Below are positions 1-11,074 of a DNA stretch of 64,000 nucleotides, piece by piece. The notes beneath the pieces were generated by a model. The model saw only the letters and a program-made list of their open reading frames with translations. It did no database searches and had not been told where the DNA came from. This DNA is from Pararge aegeria. Its lineage: Eukaryota; Arthropoda; Insecta; Lepidoptera; Nymphalidae. The translations under genes were made by a program, and so were the position numbers. The stretch's first letter is position 1. Every line of letters starts with the position of its first letter. Location: assembly GCF_905163445.1 (NCBI RefSeq), contig NC_053182.1:9052001-9116000 (forward strand). Direction: 5' to 3'.

Positions 1-1310
1 TATTCATCTAATTTTAATATGAATCTTAAAGATTCAAAATTTCAAGTCGCTCCTCATGTAATTCCTATTTTATGAAACCTCAACCATTATGAATTGGAAG
101 CGCATATTTTACAACTTCAAATTGGAAAGTCTTCAGGAATTGACGAAATAAGCAACGAACTTATAAAACTCATTTCTTGCTACCTTCTCTAAATTGCAGA
201 AAAACATTTTTAATAAGAGACTTATGTCATACTAGACAACATACTATATAAAATAAATCAGCGAAAGACGCAGTCCTTCTTTTGACCTCTACAGTGTCAA
301 CTCGCCTGGAGCACCAAAAAGTATGCATAGGTCTATTTCTGGACCTTGCTAAGGCCTTTGACACAGTTTCCAGTACGGTACTACTTAGAAAAAGGAATCC
401 ACTGGTATCAGAGGTACACAACTTTTGTGGTTCAGATTTCAGTGTTCCACAAGGCAGCATAATTGGACCAACACTTTTTATATTATACATCGACGACATT
501 CATAACTTACCACTTAAAAATGCTGACATTGTACGCCATTGACACTGCCTTTATATTGAATGGCTTGACTTGTCATGAAACATACTAAATAGCCCAGCAA
601 GGGATTGAAGTGTTATCAGAATGGCTTATAGCAATTTATTTACGCAGAACATATCCTGAATACCTTTGCTTTCACAAAATTGCCATGTCCACTATTAGCA
701 GAAACAATGGCTAAAGCCTTAAGATTCATACTTGCGCCATGGCAAGAACAAATGCTTCTTTAAGGCGTCAAAGTCATTAAATATCTTGGAGTCCAGGAGA
801 ATCACAACCTCTCCTTCAGGCCCCACATCGCTTTAAGTGGTAATGTTCATTAGTATAATATTAATATAATACAATAATATGCCATTGGTATAGTTAAAAA
901 TTACGTAACGTTGTAAACATATCAACGTTAAAATTAATATTGCATTCTGTCCTAAACAAGTGCAGCTAAGACCACCTTAATAGAACTAGAGTGAGCGCAA
1001 CGTTCTGTCCTAAAGGTTCCTACCGTCCGTCAGCTCTTTATACTAAATGTAGCTATAGTAGCTATACTGAGGCACAAACAGTTTCCAATCTCCAAATGTT
1101 GACAAGATTTTTAAGAGTAGTGAAAGTGAATCTTCCAGTAGCGAGAACAGTTTTAGCGTTTCGCGAGTAGAGCCTTTACACCCTATAAACTAAGTTGCCA
1201 AGTCATGTAAACTTAACACCAAACAATTAAAAAGGCAAATCATACCACCACAAACTGGTAAAAATACTAACTTACAAGGATACAGAGGAAATAGTTATGG
1301 CAAATATGTT
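1..1310 (+). pseudogene. Decayed non-LTR retrotransposon reverse transcriptase
   Basis: Successive fragments of one RT polyprotein appear in order but in different frames. About 22-192 carries a stretch ending IGKSSGIDEISNELIK, the start of the RT domain. 282-542 contains LFLDLAKAFDTV and VPQGSIIGPTLFILYIDDI, RT palm blocks. About 555-640 is a degenerate YADDT-like region, and 760-842 gives VKVIKYLGVQENHNLSF. Around 950-1080 there is an AQRSVLK motif typical of the C-terminal region. The order and motifs fit the jockey/CR1 group. Many stops and frameshifts show that it is dead. The 5' end is probably cut by the window edge. The right limit is estimated. Confidence 0.85.
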
Positions 1311-1620
1311 ATAAATACCCTTCACAACATACTAATATTTTTTGATTTAAATATTTATAAATTAATATATATTTATATTATACCCAACCTCATTGTATAC
1401 ATCTACTTATATCTTGATATGTTTCATATATAAATATTTAGATCATAAAAGTAAGTTAAACGAAATAAGAAGTTATTCATAATCTCTACGATACAGGCTA
1501 CCTAGTGTGGGGACCATAAGCAATTGATTATTGTAATCTTTTCAAAAATAAAGTTATTTTATTTTTACTATATAAACCAATTTCGATCGGCGTAAAACAA
1601 AGGTATTAAACAAATAAACA
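1311..1620. other. AT-rich sequence, no gene seen
   Basis: Very AT-rich sequence with short TATA-type runs between the LINE remnant and the first SINE. No ORF, tRNA-like box or repeat end was recognised. Confidence 0.6.
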
Positions 1621-1628
1621 GGCGATTG

Positions 1629-1940
1629 TGAAGCGGTGATAGCAGTGGGTAGGAGCTCGACTTCACTTTCGGGGGCCGAGTTCGAATCCCAGCACGCACC
1701 TCTAACTTTTGTAAGTTATGCGCATTTTAAGTAATTAAACATATCACTTCCTTCAACGGTAAACGAAAACATCGTGAGAAACCTGCATGCCTGAGAGTTC
1801 AACATAGTGTTCTCAAAGGTATGTGGAGTCCAGCAATCCGCACTGTGCCAGCGTGGTGGACTACGGCCTTAACCCCTTCTCATTGTGGGAGGAGACCAGT
1901 GCTCCGTAGTGGGCCGGTAATGGGTCGATATGATGAATTA
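1629..1940 (+). mobile_element. S1 SINE, nearly complete
   Basis: A tRNA-derived head carries an A-box-like gtgatagcagtgggtagg and a B-box-like gttcgaatccc at about 1680-1690. A body common in lepidopteran SINEs follows (catgcctgagagttc, ctcaaaggtatgtggag, gtggactacggcc, ctcattgtgggaggag). It ends in gggccggtaatgggtcgatatgatga. This is the most complete S1 copy here and defines the sense orientation of the family. It is non-coding and would be transcribed by RNA polymerase III. Confidence 0.85.
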
Positions 1941-3832
1941 ACAGGCATTTTACATTTATTATAATAGTATCAAAATACTCTAAAATACTATATATAATAG
2001 AGTATATTGATTAGTATGGATAATGTTAAGAAAGTTCATGGTTCAAGTTGCTTCCTGAAGCTGCCAACCCAACACACAGTATAAAATTTTGTAGTTTGTA
2101 CACTACCTTGATATTGTCGCTTTGCGTCGTGTTGTCGAATAAAAATAATTACAGGCGCATTTTTCGACTTTAAAAGTTTCACAGTTTTCGGTAAAAAGTA
2201 AATTAAGTCCAGCCTCGGAGCAATTGAATGGAACAAAAATGTCAGATAAATTATGAACGTGATCGATGATAAAAATGTTGGTTCGCAGGTCGTAGAAAGT
2301 GTCTCGACCTCCGTGAGCTTTCGTTAAGTCGGTGACACGCAGGTCAGAATACGTTGTTGTGTTTAGGGTTGCCAGCTTCTTGACTTTGATTTGATAGTTA
2401 ATAATACTAATGTAATAATATCCATGTCACTTGGCATTGAAATTGGAAGGTCATAAGTACGTGCGAAAAACTAAACAAATCCAATAATAATCTCGGACCG
2501 TAGTCTTTACAGTTTAATGTTATGTAATTAAAATTATGTGTTATTCGTGTAGAGAAGTGAACGAAATTGTTTGTTTTGTTTAAAATATAAATATAAAAAA
2601 TAAGCTAAGTGCTGTAAGATTGTGCTTATATTTAAGAAGGAGTTTTGTTATTAGAACTTAGTATGAATATTTAATTTTGTAAGCTATTTACGAAACGTGG
2701 TATTTGAATAAAAACTATGAAACACGAGTTTAACAGTCATTGAAATGACTATCTTTTCATGTCATATCCACGAATATATATATTAAATATATATTATAAC
2801 AGGTATTTTGATTTCTAGCTTTACTTTTAGCTTGTAGGCTCTGTGAAGGCACCGCGGGAAAACTTATAATCTCACGGGATAGCAGAATTTCTACGCAGAC
2901 GAATTTTTGGCATACGCTACTTTTAAATAAAATCATATTTAAATTTTAATATCCACACGTAAATATGTATATATCTATATATATACATAATATACAAATA
3001 TTTAATTTTTGTTTTACACATTTGCACTATTCTTTGTTTTTCTTTATGTTCCCTACTGCCTTGAACGATTTTAGTGTTACCGCCTGGCAACCCTTATCGC
3101 AGTACACATAAATATGTCGACAGGTCGCCCCTGGTACCACTTTGTTTGTTAATATACTGCCAATTATAATCAAACCGCGCTCGCCACTGTCAGACGTCAA
3201 TTTCTTAATCCATACATGGATTTCATTTCTTTGGCCACTTTTGTTTTCGCATGCAACCTGTCAACGGTAACGTTTTCATTTTAATGTTATACATTTCCTT
3301 CATTTTGGTGACGCAAAAAAAATTGTCACGATTTCATTTTGGTACATTATAAATTCATTGGACCTGCTTTTTATGGTCGTTTATCTTAAGTGCACTATAT
3401 CTGAGTGATTAATGTATTGTCCAGATATAAAATACCAAATAGTTATACTAACCATTTGATTAACATAATTCATTAGTTCTTAATTTTATATTCCGGTAAT
3501 AACCCTCATATATCTACCTATTTCGAAATAATTAAAGTTTATGTTATAGAATTCTATTTTTGTAAAACTTAAATACCAATGCGTGGAAGAAAACACGTAA
3601 CTTAAAATTAAATAGGTTTGCATAGTTGGAAAATTAATTAAAACATGACATTCAAGTGTGATATGTGAAACGTGAATGTAAACGGACACTTTTCTCACAG
3701 AAAAATACACTTTTAAAGTGCTACTATTTGCACTTGTATATTGTGCGGAAACTTGGATTTTTGGCACTTCTTTGGCAATTGAAATGTAATCAACATTATT
3801 CGGCATTACGTCAATCTAAATTTGTTTAAAGA
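1941..3832. other. Unique AT-rich region with an imperfect inverted pair
   Basis: No gene was recognised. 2057-2070 (gaagctgccaaccc) pairs with 2366-2379 with one mismatch, enclosing about 300 bp. TA-rich palindromic runs lie at 2780-2805 and 2965-2992. 3010-3330 is less AT-rich and non-repetitive by eye. The open frame at 3486-3806 (minus) has biased composition and is not convincing. Confidence 0.5.
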
Positions 3833-4033
3833 ACTCGCTCTCATCTCCCGCAAGATAGCAAAATGATTGTAAATGTTGATGTTGGAAAAGAGCAACTACT
3901 GAGTTTCATGCCGGCTCTTCTCGGTAGAATCTGCTTTCCGAACCGGTAGTAGAGTCACTACAAACATACATACTTGACGTTTCAAAAGTGCTTATAAAGT
4001 AGGCCTACTTGAAATAAATGAATTTGAATTTAA
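3833..4033 (+). mobile_element. LINE 3' tail, family LB
   Basis: Shares ctcatctcccgcaa, gttggaaaagagcaactac, gccggctcttctcggtag and taggcctacttgaaataaat with copies at 30628-30848 (plus) and 51285-51725 (minus). Ends in a tgaatttgaattt run, the 3' tail of the element. Only the 3' untranslated part is present, as expected for a 5'-truncated non-LTR insertion. Confidence 0.8.
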
Positions 4034-4098
4034 TAATTTGAATTAGAACTAGAACTAGAAGTAGTCTTTATTTGATTAAGATGATACCTGTATGATAT

Positions 4099-4401
4099 AT
4101 ATCATCATCATCATCCGCAGCCAATTAAAGCCCACTGCTCTCACAGGAGAGACGGTTTTTAATCATAGAACCACCACGCTGCTCCAAACCACAAAATTAA
4201 GTGATTATAACCGGGACTGACGTCTTTACGTGCTCTCCGAGGCACGGGGGCTGTACCGCCAACTTCCTAATACCGGCCTGTTGCCGAATTCTTTAATAGA
4301 AAATACACAACACTTTATGTAATTTTGCCTGACCCGGGGTTCGAACCCAGGGCCTCATGATCCGTAATTAAACATGGCAACCACTAGACCAAAAAGGCAA
4401 T
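4099..4401 (-). mobile_element. S2 SINE, full-length, antisense
   Basis: Read on the minus strand, it begins with a tRNA-like head: ggtctagtggttgcc, then a B box within ctgggttcgaaccccgg. It passes through a body with ctccgaggcac-type and gctccaaacc segments and ends in a tgatgatgatgat run at 4099-4114. This copy keeps a good B box (gggttcgaaccc). No coding content. Confidence 0.8.
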
Positions 4402-5043
4402 AAATTATATAGAGCATTAATAATGTATCTAACATTATTTTTATAACAGAACGCAAAAGAACATTATTCAATGCGTCGCGTCACGATATGAACTGAAAAT
4501 AAGTCCGTAAGAATGTTAAATTTTAAACTAATAACTGATTTGTCCATTGACTGAATTATAGCGTAGTGAGTGGTGACAGTAATATTAATAACAGTAATAT
4601 ATATAAGTTATCTGCATAAATCTAATTTGCAAAAGATATTAAATAGTTATGATGCGCTATAAATATGTTATCTAATAAAGTTATAATTATCGTGCACAAC
4701 CGTTGATTATTAATATACTAGATATGCTAAAGTTTCCGTAGAAACTTAGATCTCAGTTACAATTTGGGTCCCTAGTTTGTTTACTTAACTAGTGGTAGAA
4801 ATGAAATTAAACAAACTTACGTAAATAAAACTACGATGTAATCAAAATTCATTTGCTTTGGCCATGGTGACTGCCAGTTCAGACTCCATATCCTATTTTA
4901 GCAATTCTTTAAAAGGGACGGACCCATAACTTTGGATAAAAAAGGTACAAAGGCAGGTTTTCATATGTGTGTTTCCTGCTCGGAATTGTTCGCAGTCGCA
5001 CTTTGTTATGAAGAGGTTGCCTGAATTTTGTGTCTACGTAATA
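4402..5043. other. AT-rich unique sequence
   Basis: No repeat end or coding segment was recognised. Short ORFs here lack codon or motif support. Confidence 0.5.
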
Positions 5044-5409
5044 TCAGTTATATTGAATATTTTTAAATACATAAGGTTTAACTACAGATATAAAGAAAGG
5101 TTGGGCACTTTTTCTTTTTTTGTATTTAACTGCACATCTAAAACAGTATTGATCGAAGTACAAGATATTAAATGCTCCGAGGTTGTCATCTAAAATAGTT
5201 AGAGATTGCAAAACGTTTGGGTCGTAATATTGTTCCCACGGTGCGCGAGTGCGGGGCGCTCCATCAACATCATTATCTAATAAAAATATCACGTCATATT
5301 GTTCGCTTTCTGTATAAAGCAGCTTTTGACTACAAGTCGCTATCGGTGCTTCATCTCTATAACTATAAATCACTACTTTAAAAATTACGAAACTCTTCCC
5401 TCTCTTAAC
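5044..5409 (-). CDS. Candidate coding exon, unknown protein
   Basis: On the minus strand a frame runs 122 codons from an AG at 5410-5411 (preceded by a pyrimidine-leaning ctctcgttttgcatattt) to a stop at 5044. There is no ATG near the start, so if real it is an internal or last exon. The first 85 or so residues have a balanced, protein-like composition (YSYRDEAPIATC, EQYDVIFLLDND, APWEQYYDPNVL, FDQYCFRCAVKY). The last 30 are lysine-rich and may be intronic. No family was recognised. An open frame of this length can occur about once by chance in a window of this size and composition, so the case rests on composition and the acceptor. Confidence 0.3.
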   Translation of the reverse strand, partial: VKRGKSFVIFKVVIYSYRDEAPIATCSQKLLYTESEQYDVIFLLDNDVDGAPRTRAPWEQYYDPNVLQSLTILDDNLGAFNILYFDQYCFRCAVKYKKRKSAQPFFISVVKPYVFKNIQYN

Positions 5410-6357
5410 CTAAATATGCAAAACGAGAGAGATCTCGATGATAAATGCTTTCATTGGGTAGGCATTGTTGTTAAGCAATTTTTTTGCATATGCTTTGCCT
5501 TATTCAAAATAACTTTGTTGTTAAACGACATGATAGAAATTAATCTTGCTTTTTGAACATTGTGAACTGTCGTTAGTTTTATAGTATTTATTAATAAAAA
5601 AAATCCATGTAGCTTGAATCTTGAACTTAAAATGTTTGGTTTTCATTTTCTCTGTAACCAAAAATTAAAGTGGAAACATTTCGCAGACGAATTTCAACAC
5701 TTGTTTATTTGTAACATCCATTACATCTATATACAATAATATCACGAAGTTAACACTTTTTTCCAAGAATCAGTAATTATATTTATATATTATACTACCT
5801 TTGCACGAGTCAACTGGAATATACATCTTAAAAATATTGTGATCAGACTGATTTTAATGTTTACACTACTACTATATTTTAACCTCTCGTAGTTATACAA
5901 AATGATCTAATTAAGCCTTTTACGAATTTTCTGTTCAAGTAGGATTCTCGAGGAGTCCGCTTGCTTGTAATTGCGATCTGCCACGTCCTAGAAACCTCAC
6001 TGCACTTCGTTACGGCCCTTAAGACTAATTTATGTGTGCAATAAATATTTTTTGAAAGTTCCAGTGCGATAATAACTCCATTAATTTTGATTAATGACAA
6101 TTTCTCACAAGTGATTTTTAACTTAACCATCGGGTAGGCCAGATTCGTCGACATTTCTTGCCCTGGATGGCAGTGAACCTTTTACATTTTAATTATTTTG
6201 TTTTTTAAGCGATTGTTCTCGTTTAAATTTCGACATTCTGTGCGTGTTTTAATGATTACAAGCTGACAGGGATACATTAATTTTATTTTGCTATAGCTTA
6301 TACGTATTATGTACCTACTCGTATATGAATTCTGCGAAGTGTTATTATTGAGTTTTA
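5410..6357. other. Unique AT-rich region
   Basis: No recognised element. A minus-strand frame at 5879-6154 starts with an ATG in good context and runs 91 codons, but it has no motif and its length is within chance expectation. Confidence 0.45.
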
Positions 6358-6625
6358 ATGCGTTTTTAGGGTTCCTTACCTGAAGAGTGCCAACGGAACC
6401 CTATTACGAAGCCTCCGCTGTCCGTCTGTAAATTCGTCCGCCCATCCATCTGTCTGTCAGCGGGCTGTACCTCAACAACTGTAATAAGCAGAGATTAAAA
6501 TTTTCAAAGAAAGTATTTATAGTTCCAAATAAGAACAAACTGTAAATGTGAATGCTACATAGTTTTTGCATTACATAGCACCGAATCCTTCTTGTGCGAG
6601 TAGGACTTAGCCGGTGATTTTGGTA
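6358..6625 (-). repeat. 'agggttcc' interspersed repeat copy
   Basis: Contains agggttccttacc, a nearby inverted ggaaccct, and gcctccgctgtccgtctg. This is the reverse complement of the block at 23640-23815 that ends ggaaccctaaaa. The family is common in Lepidoptera and carries no coding capacity here. Its class is not clear from the sequence. Confidence 0.6.
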
Positions 6626-7120
6626 ACTTAGCAAAATCAAACTTCGTGAGCACCTATGCTATGAAATCTAGGAGGCTTTACGGGCAAAGGCAGTTTACAA
6701 AAAGAATAAGTAATATTTATGAAATATTCTAGAAAGTTCTCAAGATCGTGGCAGATAAGGTAGTAGTCTTACTTTGGAAATAGTAGCCTTCACCGGATGG
6801 CCTTGGTGAAGTGAGTCTATGGAGTACGTGCTACGTGCCCCAGGTAAAGGTTGTATGCGGGTAAACCATTTCCTCGGCATTGTTCTCAAAGACTTTTTAA
6901 ACTAAAGCCTACAATTGGCAACCAGTGATACTGTTATTCTATACTAGGTTGCAGATCGCTTCTGTTAGAGAGATTTTCCTTCAATCTCAAGAAACATTCA
7001 TGAGGCCATTGAATGCCTATATAAAAAAAATTCGCTACTCTAAACAAAATACGATGCAATTCGCTACTGCTGCGAGTTACCTACAGGGTGCTTGGTTGGT
7101 TGGTTTTGCAGTGGAGTGTT
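6626..7120. other. No gene or repeat recognised
   Basis: Mixed-composition sequence. The frame at 6925-7185 is crossed by the perfect palindrome that follows and has no protein features. Confidence 0.45.
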
Positions 7121-7155
7121 TAACAGTACTCCTGTACTGTACAGGAGTACTGTTA
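7121..7155. repeat. Perfect 35-bp palindrome
   Basis: The 17 bases taacagtactcctgtac at 7121-7137 are followed by one T (7138) and then the exact reverse complement at 7139-7155. The flanks do not continue the symmetry. A perfect odd palindrome of this length could extrude a cruciform or act as a dyad binding site. Confidence 0.9.
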
Positions 7156-7539
7156 CACACACCACGGTATGTTGAATGTATTTGACTTTTTTTTCATTTG
7201 TTACAATCACAGGTTTTCGCACGTTCATTAGCTGTTTATATATTCAAGTAGATGTAGTGCTGAAACTGGATAGATTAAGTGTTAAGATGTGTATTCTCGT
7301 TGCAAGAAACTATAACCTAAACCTTTCTTATTCTGAGAGAAGACCCATTCTCCTGTATTTGGGTAATTATATCATAATAATTACGATGATGATATTATTA
7401 AGCACCGAATTCAAAGCGTCTATGTTATGCTTCCAATAGCTGAAACAAAGCAAGTAACAATATGTAGATATGAAAATGTAAAATGCCTGTCCTAGAACAC
7501 AGGTATTTCTAAGGTCCAGCACATTCCTCGGAGCCCTTA

Positions 7540-7770
7540 TCGTAAGCAAGCACGTTTGGTGGCGGCAAAGGGGCAAGCGCAGTTGGGGCAACATTCAGCG
7601 AATTTGCAATGCGCGATATCCCGCATTACCATAAACAGTACAAGGCGGAGGGCACGCCGTCTATCGCGCTAAGACATATAAATTATTCAAAATAAAGTAT
7701 CGCTTAGCCTTTGACCCGCTGCCGCGAGCCGCACGCTTGCCGCAATGCAACGATTCCTCTCCTTTTACCT
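7540..7770 (+). promoter_or_regulatory. CpG-richer island with TATA element
   Basis: This block has clearly more CpG than its surroundings. TATAAATT at 7677-7684 stands about 68 bases before an ATG at 7745, with a GC-rich leader (ccgctgccgcgagccgcacg) in between. The spacing suits a TATA promoter with a short 5' UTR. No initiator consensus is obvious at the expected distance, so this is inference from composition and spacing. Confidence 0.3.
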
Positions 7771-7867
7771 ATTTTTTTGTATAAGTACCAGCATAACAGC
7801 AAACACAAGGAGACTTTTGTTGTCTTACATCGCCATGCCTTTTATTTTACGTATCCAATATATATAA
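7745..7867 (+). CDS. Short ORF with signal-peptide-like start
   Basis: ATG at 7745 opens a 40-codon frame beginning MQRFLSFYLFFCISTSITAN. This is a short basic start, a hydrophobic core and small residues at a plausible cleavage site, as in secreted insect proteins. If this is a first exon, a gtataagt at 7779 could serve as splice donor, leaving only about 12 codons. The rest of the frame (to the stop at 7865) looks non-coding. No protein family was identified. Confidence 0.22.
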   Translation: MQRFLSFYLFFCISTSITANTRRLLLSYIAMPFILRIQYI

Positions 7868-8763
7868 TATACTTACTTCCAAGAAATATTTACTAACTGC
7901 GGCCCGCGATTCTGATAATAATAGTGATAGAATAATATTACCTAGTTTACTCACTGATGTTAACAAAAAATTAAAAAAAACAACAATTAAGTTTGACGTG
8001 ACCATATTCTACTCCAGTCCGTTGGGATTAAATATAAAGTTTTCTTTGGCATCGCGATAACTTCACTTACCTAATCGTATAAAGCAGATAGATACACTTA
8101 GTGAGAAATGTGAGCAAAAATAACAATTTTTTTTCGGTGTGATGATTTTCAAAGTTTTAATTTTAACGATAAGTAAATGTTTATTGAACCTCATTTTGGA
8201 ATCCGAAGCTCTTCATTCAGTCTAATCTAAAGTATATCCGTACTATTCGTAGTCCCGTGACTTTAAAGATGATGATAATTATTATCTTGACTATACATAC
8301 TGATATTATCAATAATAAAAGAAAAACGTGTTAATAACGGGATTTTATAAAGTTTTTTAAGAGGAAAAATCTTAGGCAAACCTAATGAATGAAACAGCAA
8401 TGGCATACTATGGATCTTGTTTTTAAACAAGAAGGTGTAAAACAGATTTACCGTAGTGTTCTTTTGAAATTATATTACGGGCTTTGAAAATAATGAGGTT
8501 AAATATCAGAAACCATAGATCGAAGAACAGGAAACTAAATTAAATGTAACTCGTATAAGACACCAATAACATCTAAAATATTTGTATAAAAACTGAAATA
8601 TTCAAATATAGGATTAATAGGTATGCAAATATATCTTAATTGGGGTTCTTTATAACCCGTTCATCTAGTACTTGTAATATATTTGAAGGTCATTGATGTA
8701 ATTAAGAGTGACTGATAATATTTACTACTTCTCGACGCATTTTGAATAGTTAATAGTATATGC
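7868..8763. other. AT-rich unique sequence
   Basis: No gene seen. A consensus donor on the minus strand (acttac at 8068-8073) is not joined to a convincing exon. Confidence 0.45.
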
Positions 8764-8966
8764 TCACCTCGTTGGTCTAGTGATTCGTATGGTAGACTAT
8801 AGATCGCAAATTCGTGGATTTGTTTCTTGGATCGGGACAAAAAATTGGGTTTTTTTTGTCAAAACATTCTTAGCAACAATCTTGAGTCAAGGGTTTAGGC
8901 TTATCAACCCGTTGTCTCGGAGAACCACCCCGTGTTCTTCGAGACAAGGGATAAGCTTAAAAACTA
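8764..8966 (+). mobile_element. S2 SINE head with internal hairpin
   Basis: Begins tcacctcgttggtctagtga, matching the tRNA-like head of family S2, but its B box is degenerate (caaattcgtgg). The body diverges after about 8870. 8893-8924 pairs imperfectly with 8935-8963 around gttgtctcggagaa / ttcttcgagacaag. Confidence 0.6.
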
Positions 8967-10039
8967 AAACTTAACGAACGATAAGACACGAAATGTTAAT
9001 GTTTGGCAAAGAAACAAGCATCATTGCGATCTATTACTAATCAAATAATAAGAGCGGCTGATTTCGATTTTTTTGCTTGATGATGATTCCCTCGAACACA
9101 TGACTAAGTTTTACATTTCCCAACGGCATTTAAAATGCAGTCTATTATGGAGAGGCACAAATCTGAAAGGGATACCCTTCGAAACCTCACTGGGTTTAGA
9201 ATGCTACTGTTTTTATCTCGGAATGAATTTTGAATGCCATTGGAACGTTAAAGCTCAGTCAGTAGAATGACTATTGACCGTTATCAGTTCCTACGTGGCT
9301 ATATGATTTTACCGGTAAACCCGACCAGATTAGAGCCAATTTCAAAATCATTGACCATGATTTAATCAGGCAGGGAATCTGAACTGGGAACTTCGACTTT
9401 TAAAGCTAAAGCTGACACCTGCTCCAAGAAGGTCGTCTAGTACGATACACGATTATTCCAGCTTATCCACAGTAGGCATTATGTTCTTAATTTTTTTTCC
9501 CCGCTGCAAGTCAATTACGTAGTTACCTGTAGGTAACACGGTTATGTTGATTAAGCACGCGCTGACAAAAGTTGGTAAAAAAACAAAAACTATCTAGGTA
9601 TAGGTCGCGTCATGTAAAATGAGGTCTAAGAAACGACTTGCGTAGTTCACAATATTTACGACTACATCCGAATGGGAATTGATGTGTGTTTCTTTTGTGT
9701 AATAAATGACTTCCGTATTATATTAAAATAAAAGGTTAAACTAGCACAGTTATACCTTTATACAGTCTTCTGTTTATAGTAAAAATAAGAAAAGTTGTAG
9801 TTTGATATCTTTGTCCTCGTGGTAAATTCTGATTGTCAGTGTCAGCGGCTTCTCTTTTATTGCGGCTTGGTATCAAAATGAGATATTAACCCTTACTGGC
9901 CACGGTAGCACGAATAATTTATCTAGATGGCCTTCGCGGTATGCCTTTGGCTCCCCTCACCCAGTCAATAATATTTTTATAAATACTTCAATTCTTCTTC
10001 AAGCAATATAATGACAGTATACAGATTATTGTCAATAAT
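8967..10039. other. No gene or clear repeat
   Basis: Low-complexity and unique AT-rich sequence. 9300-9435 has a faint tRNA-SINE feel on the minus strand but no convincing box. Confidence 0.4.
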
Positions 10040-10335
10040 ATCGGCGTGTGTGCGGGGCTGCCTTACCGTCACAGCTCTTTTTACGTGACGCGACTTATAT
10101 GTTGGCATGCACGGGCGTGTTTCGTCGTGGAGCGGAACGGGCGGGGGCGGAGTCGTGCACCCGGCAGGAACTACGGGACAACTTGCCGCTTATTTACCCA
10201 ACAGCTTTCGCAAAATAGCCCATTAGGGATAACTGTACTAAATAATTATTGCAATGTGCCTTTCTATTTCTATGCGCGCGTCGCAGTGCGCGTGCGCATC
10301 CACCTGCCGCTGATCACTGTAATTATTTACTATGC
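10040..10335 (+). promoter_or_regulatory. CpG-rich island upstream of a candidate gene start
   Basis: The most CpG-rich stretch of the first 30 kb. It contains gggcgggggcgg at about 10140-10150 (EGR/Sp-type GC box), acgtgacgcg, and a run of gcgcgcg-type dinucleotides at 10275-10300. It sits directly before an alanine-starting ORF. Such islands in AT-rich insect DNA often mark promoters or first exons of developmental genes. No TATA box at a clear distance was found. Confidence 0.35.
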
Positions 10336-10458
10336 ATGAATGCGGCGGCAGCGGCGGCTGTCTACGACGATCCGGACAAAGAACGGTCACTTTATACAAC
10401 GAACTGTCTGCGGACAGGTTTCGATATCTACTTGGGTGTGCGGCATGACCAATTTTAA
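10336..10458 (+). CDS. Candidate first coding exon, alanine-rich start
   Basis: ATG at 10336 opens MNAAAAAAVYDDPDKERS followed by LYTTNCLRTG. The alanine codons are mixed gcg/gca/gct rather than a pure repeat, and the acidic-basic segment after them is protein-like. The frame stops after 40 residues, so a longer protein would need a splice donor inside. The only candidates (cag|gttt near 10417, gg|gtgtgc near 10435) are weak. No family was recognised. Low-certainty call supported mainly by composition and the island upstream. Confidence 0.3.
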   Translation: MNAAAAAAVYDDPDKERSLYTTNCLRTGFDIYLGVRHDQF

Positions 10459-10902
10459 TACGCTCATTAATTCACCTTCGTTTGAACGAAGCCAGTTAGA
10501 TGTCCGGAATTAATTAGGCAATTTTTTCATAAAGTTTAGTTCATTTAGCCTTAAAATTATTTCCATAAACGAAAGTAATACGGCTGATGTCGATATATCC
10601 TCCTTGTTTGTGCATACAAAAGACTTCAACGACACACTGTGCCTTAATTGCAGAATTAACATTTAAGTGAAATGAATTAACTTTGGTTATATATTTTATA
10701 GTTTATAAGTACCTACTCCTTATTTGTAATAATCTTCTAGCTAAGGAGATAAAACAGGAACAGAAACTCAAAAAAAAATAGTAGAATACAAAAGGCAAAA
10801 TATATAATATATAAAATATAATATATATTCAATATCGCGAAATCAGAATGTTTTACGAGCATGTCCATTTTTGTAAGTCTGAAAAATGAAATTGGAAATA
10901 AG
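10459..10902. other. AT-rich, no gene
   Basis: Contains a TA-rich run at 10800-10830. Nothing else was recognised. Confidence 0.5.
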
Positions 10903-11060
10903 TTTGAACCTCATCATTATCAATTTTATGCTCGTCCAATGCTGGACACGTCGCCTCTTAGAATGAGATGGGTTTTGGCCGTAGTCCACCATGCTGCCCA
11001 TGTGCAGATTGGAAGACACGCTTGTGAAAACATTATGGGGAACTCACAGGCATGCAAATA
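10903..11060 (-). mobile_element. S1 SINE 3' fragment, antisense
   Basis: Matches the reverse complement of the S1 body: gtagtccaccatgctg, ttagaatgagatgggttttgg and ctcacaggcatgc are the counterparts of gtggactacggcc, ctcattgtgggag and catgcctgagag at 1629-1940. The tRNA head is missing. Confidence 0.7.
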
Positions 11061-11074
11061 TTTTTTATTTCTTT

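Noticed and set aside
5879..6154. 91-codon minus-strand frame starting with ATG in good context
   Set aside because: No motif, and several frames of this length are expected by chance in a window of this size and base composition.
9300..9435. Faint antisense tRNA-SINE resemblance
   Set aside because: No recognisable A or B box and no family tail.
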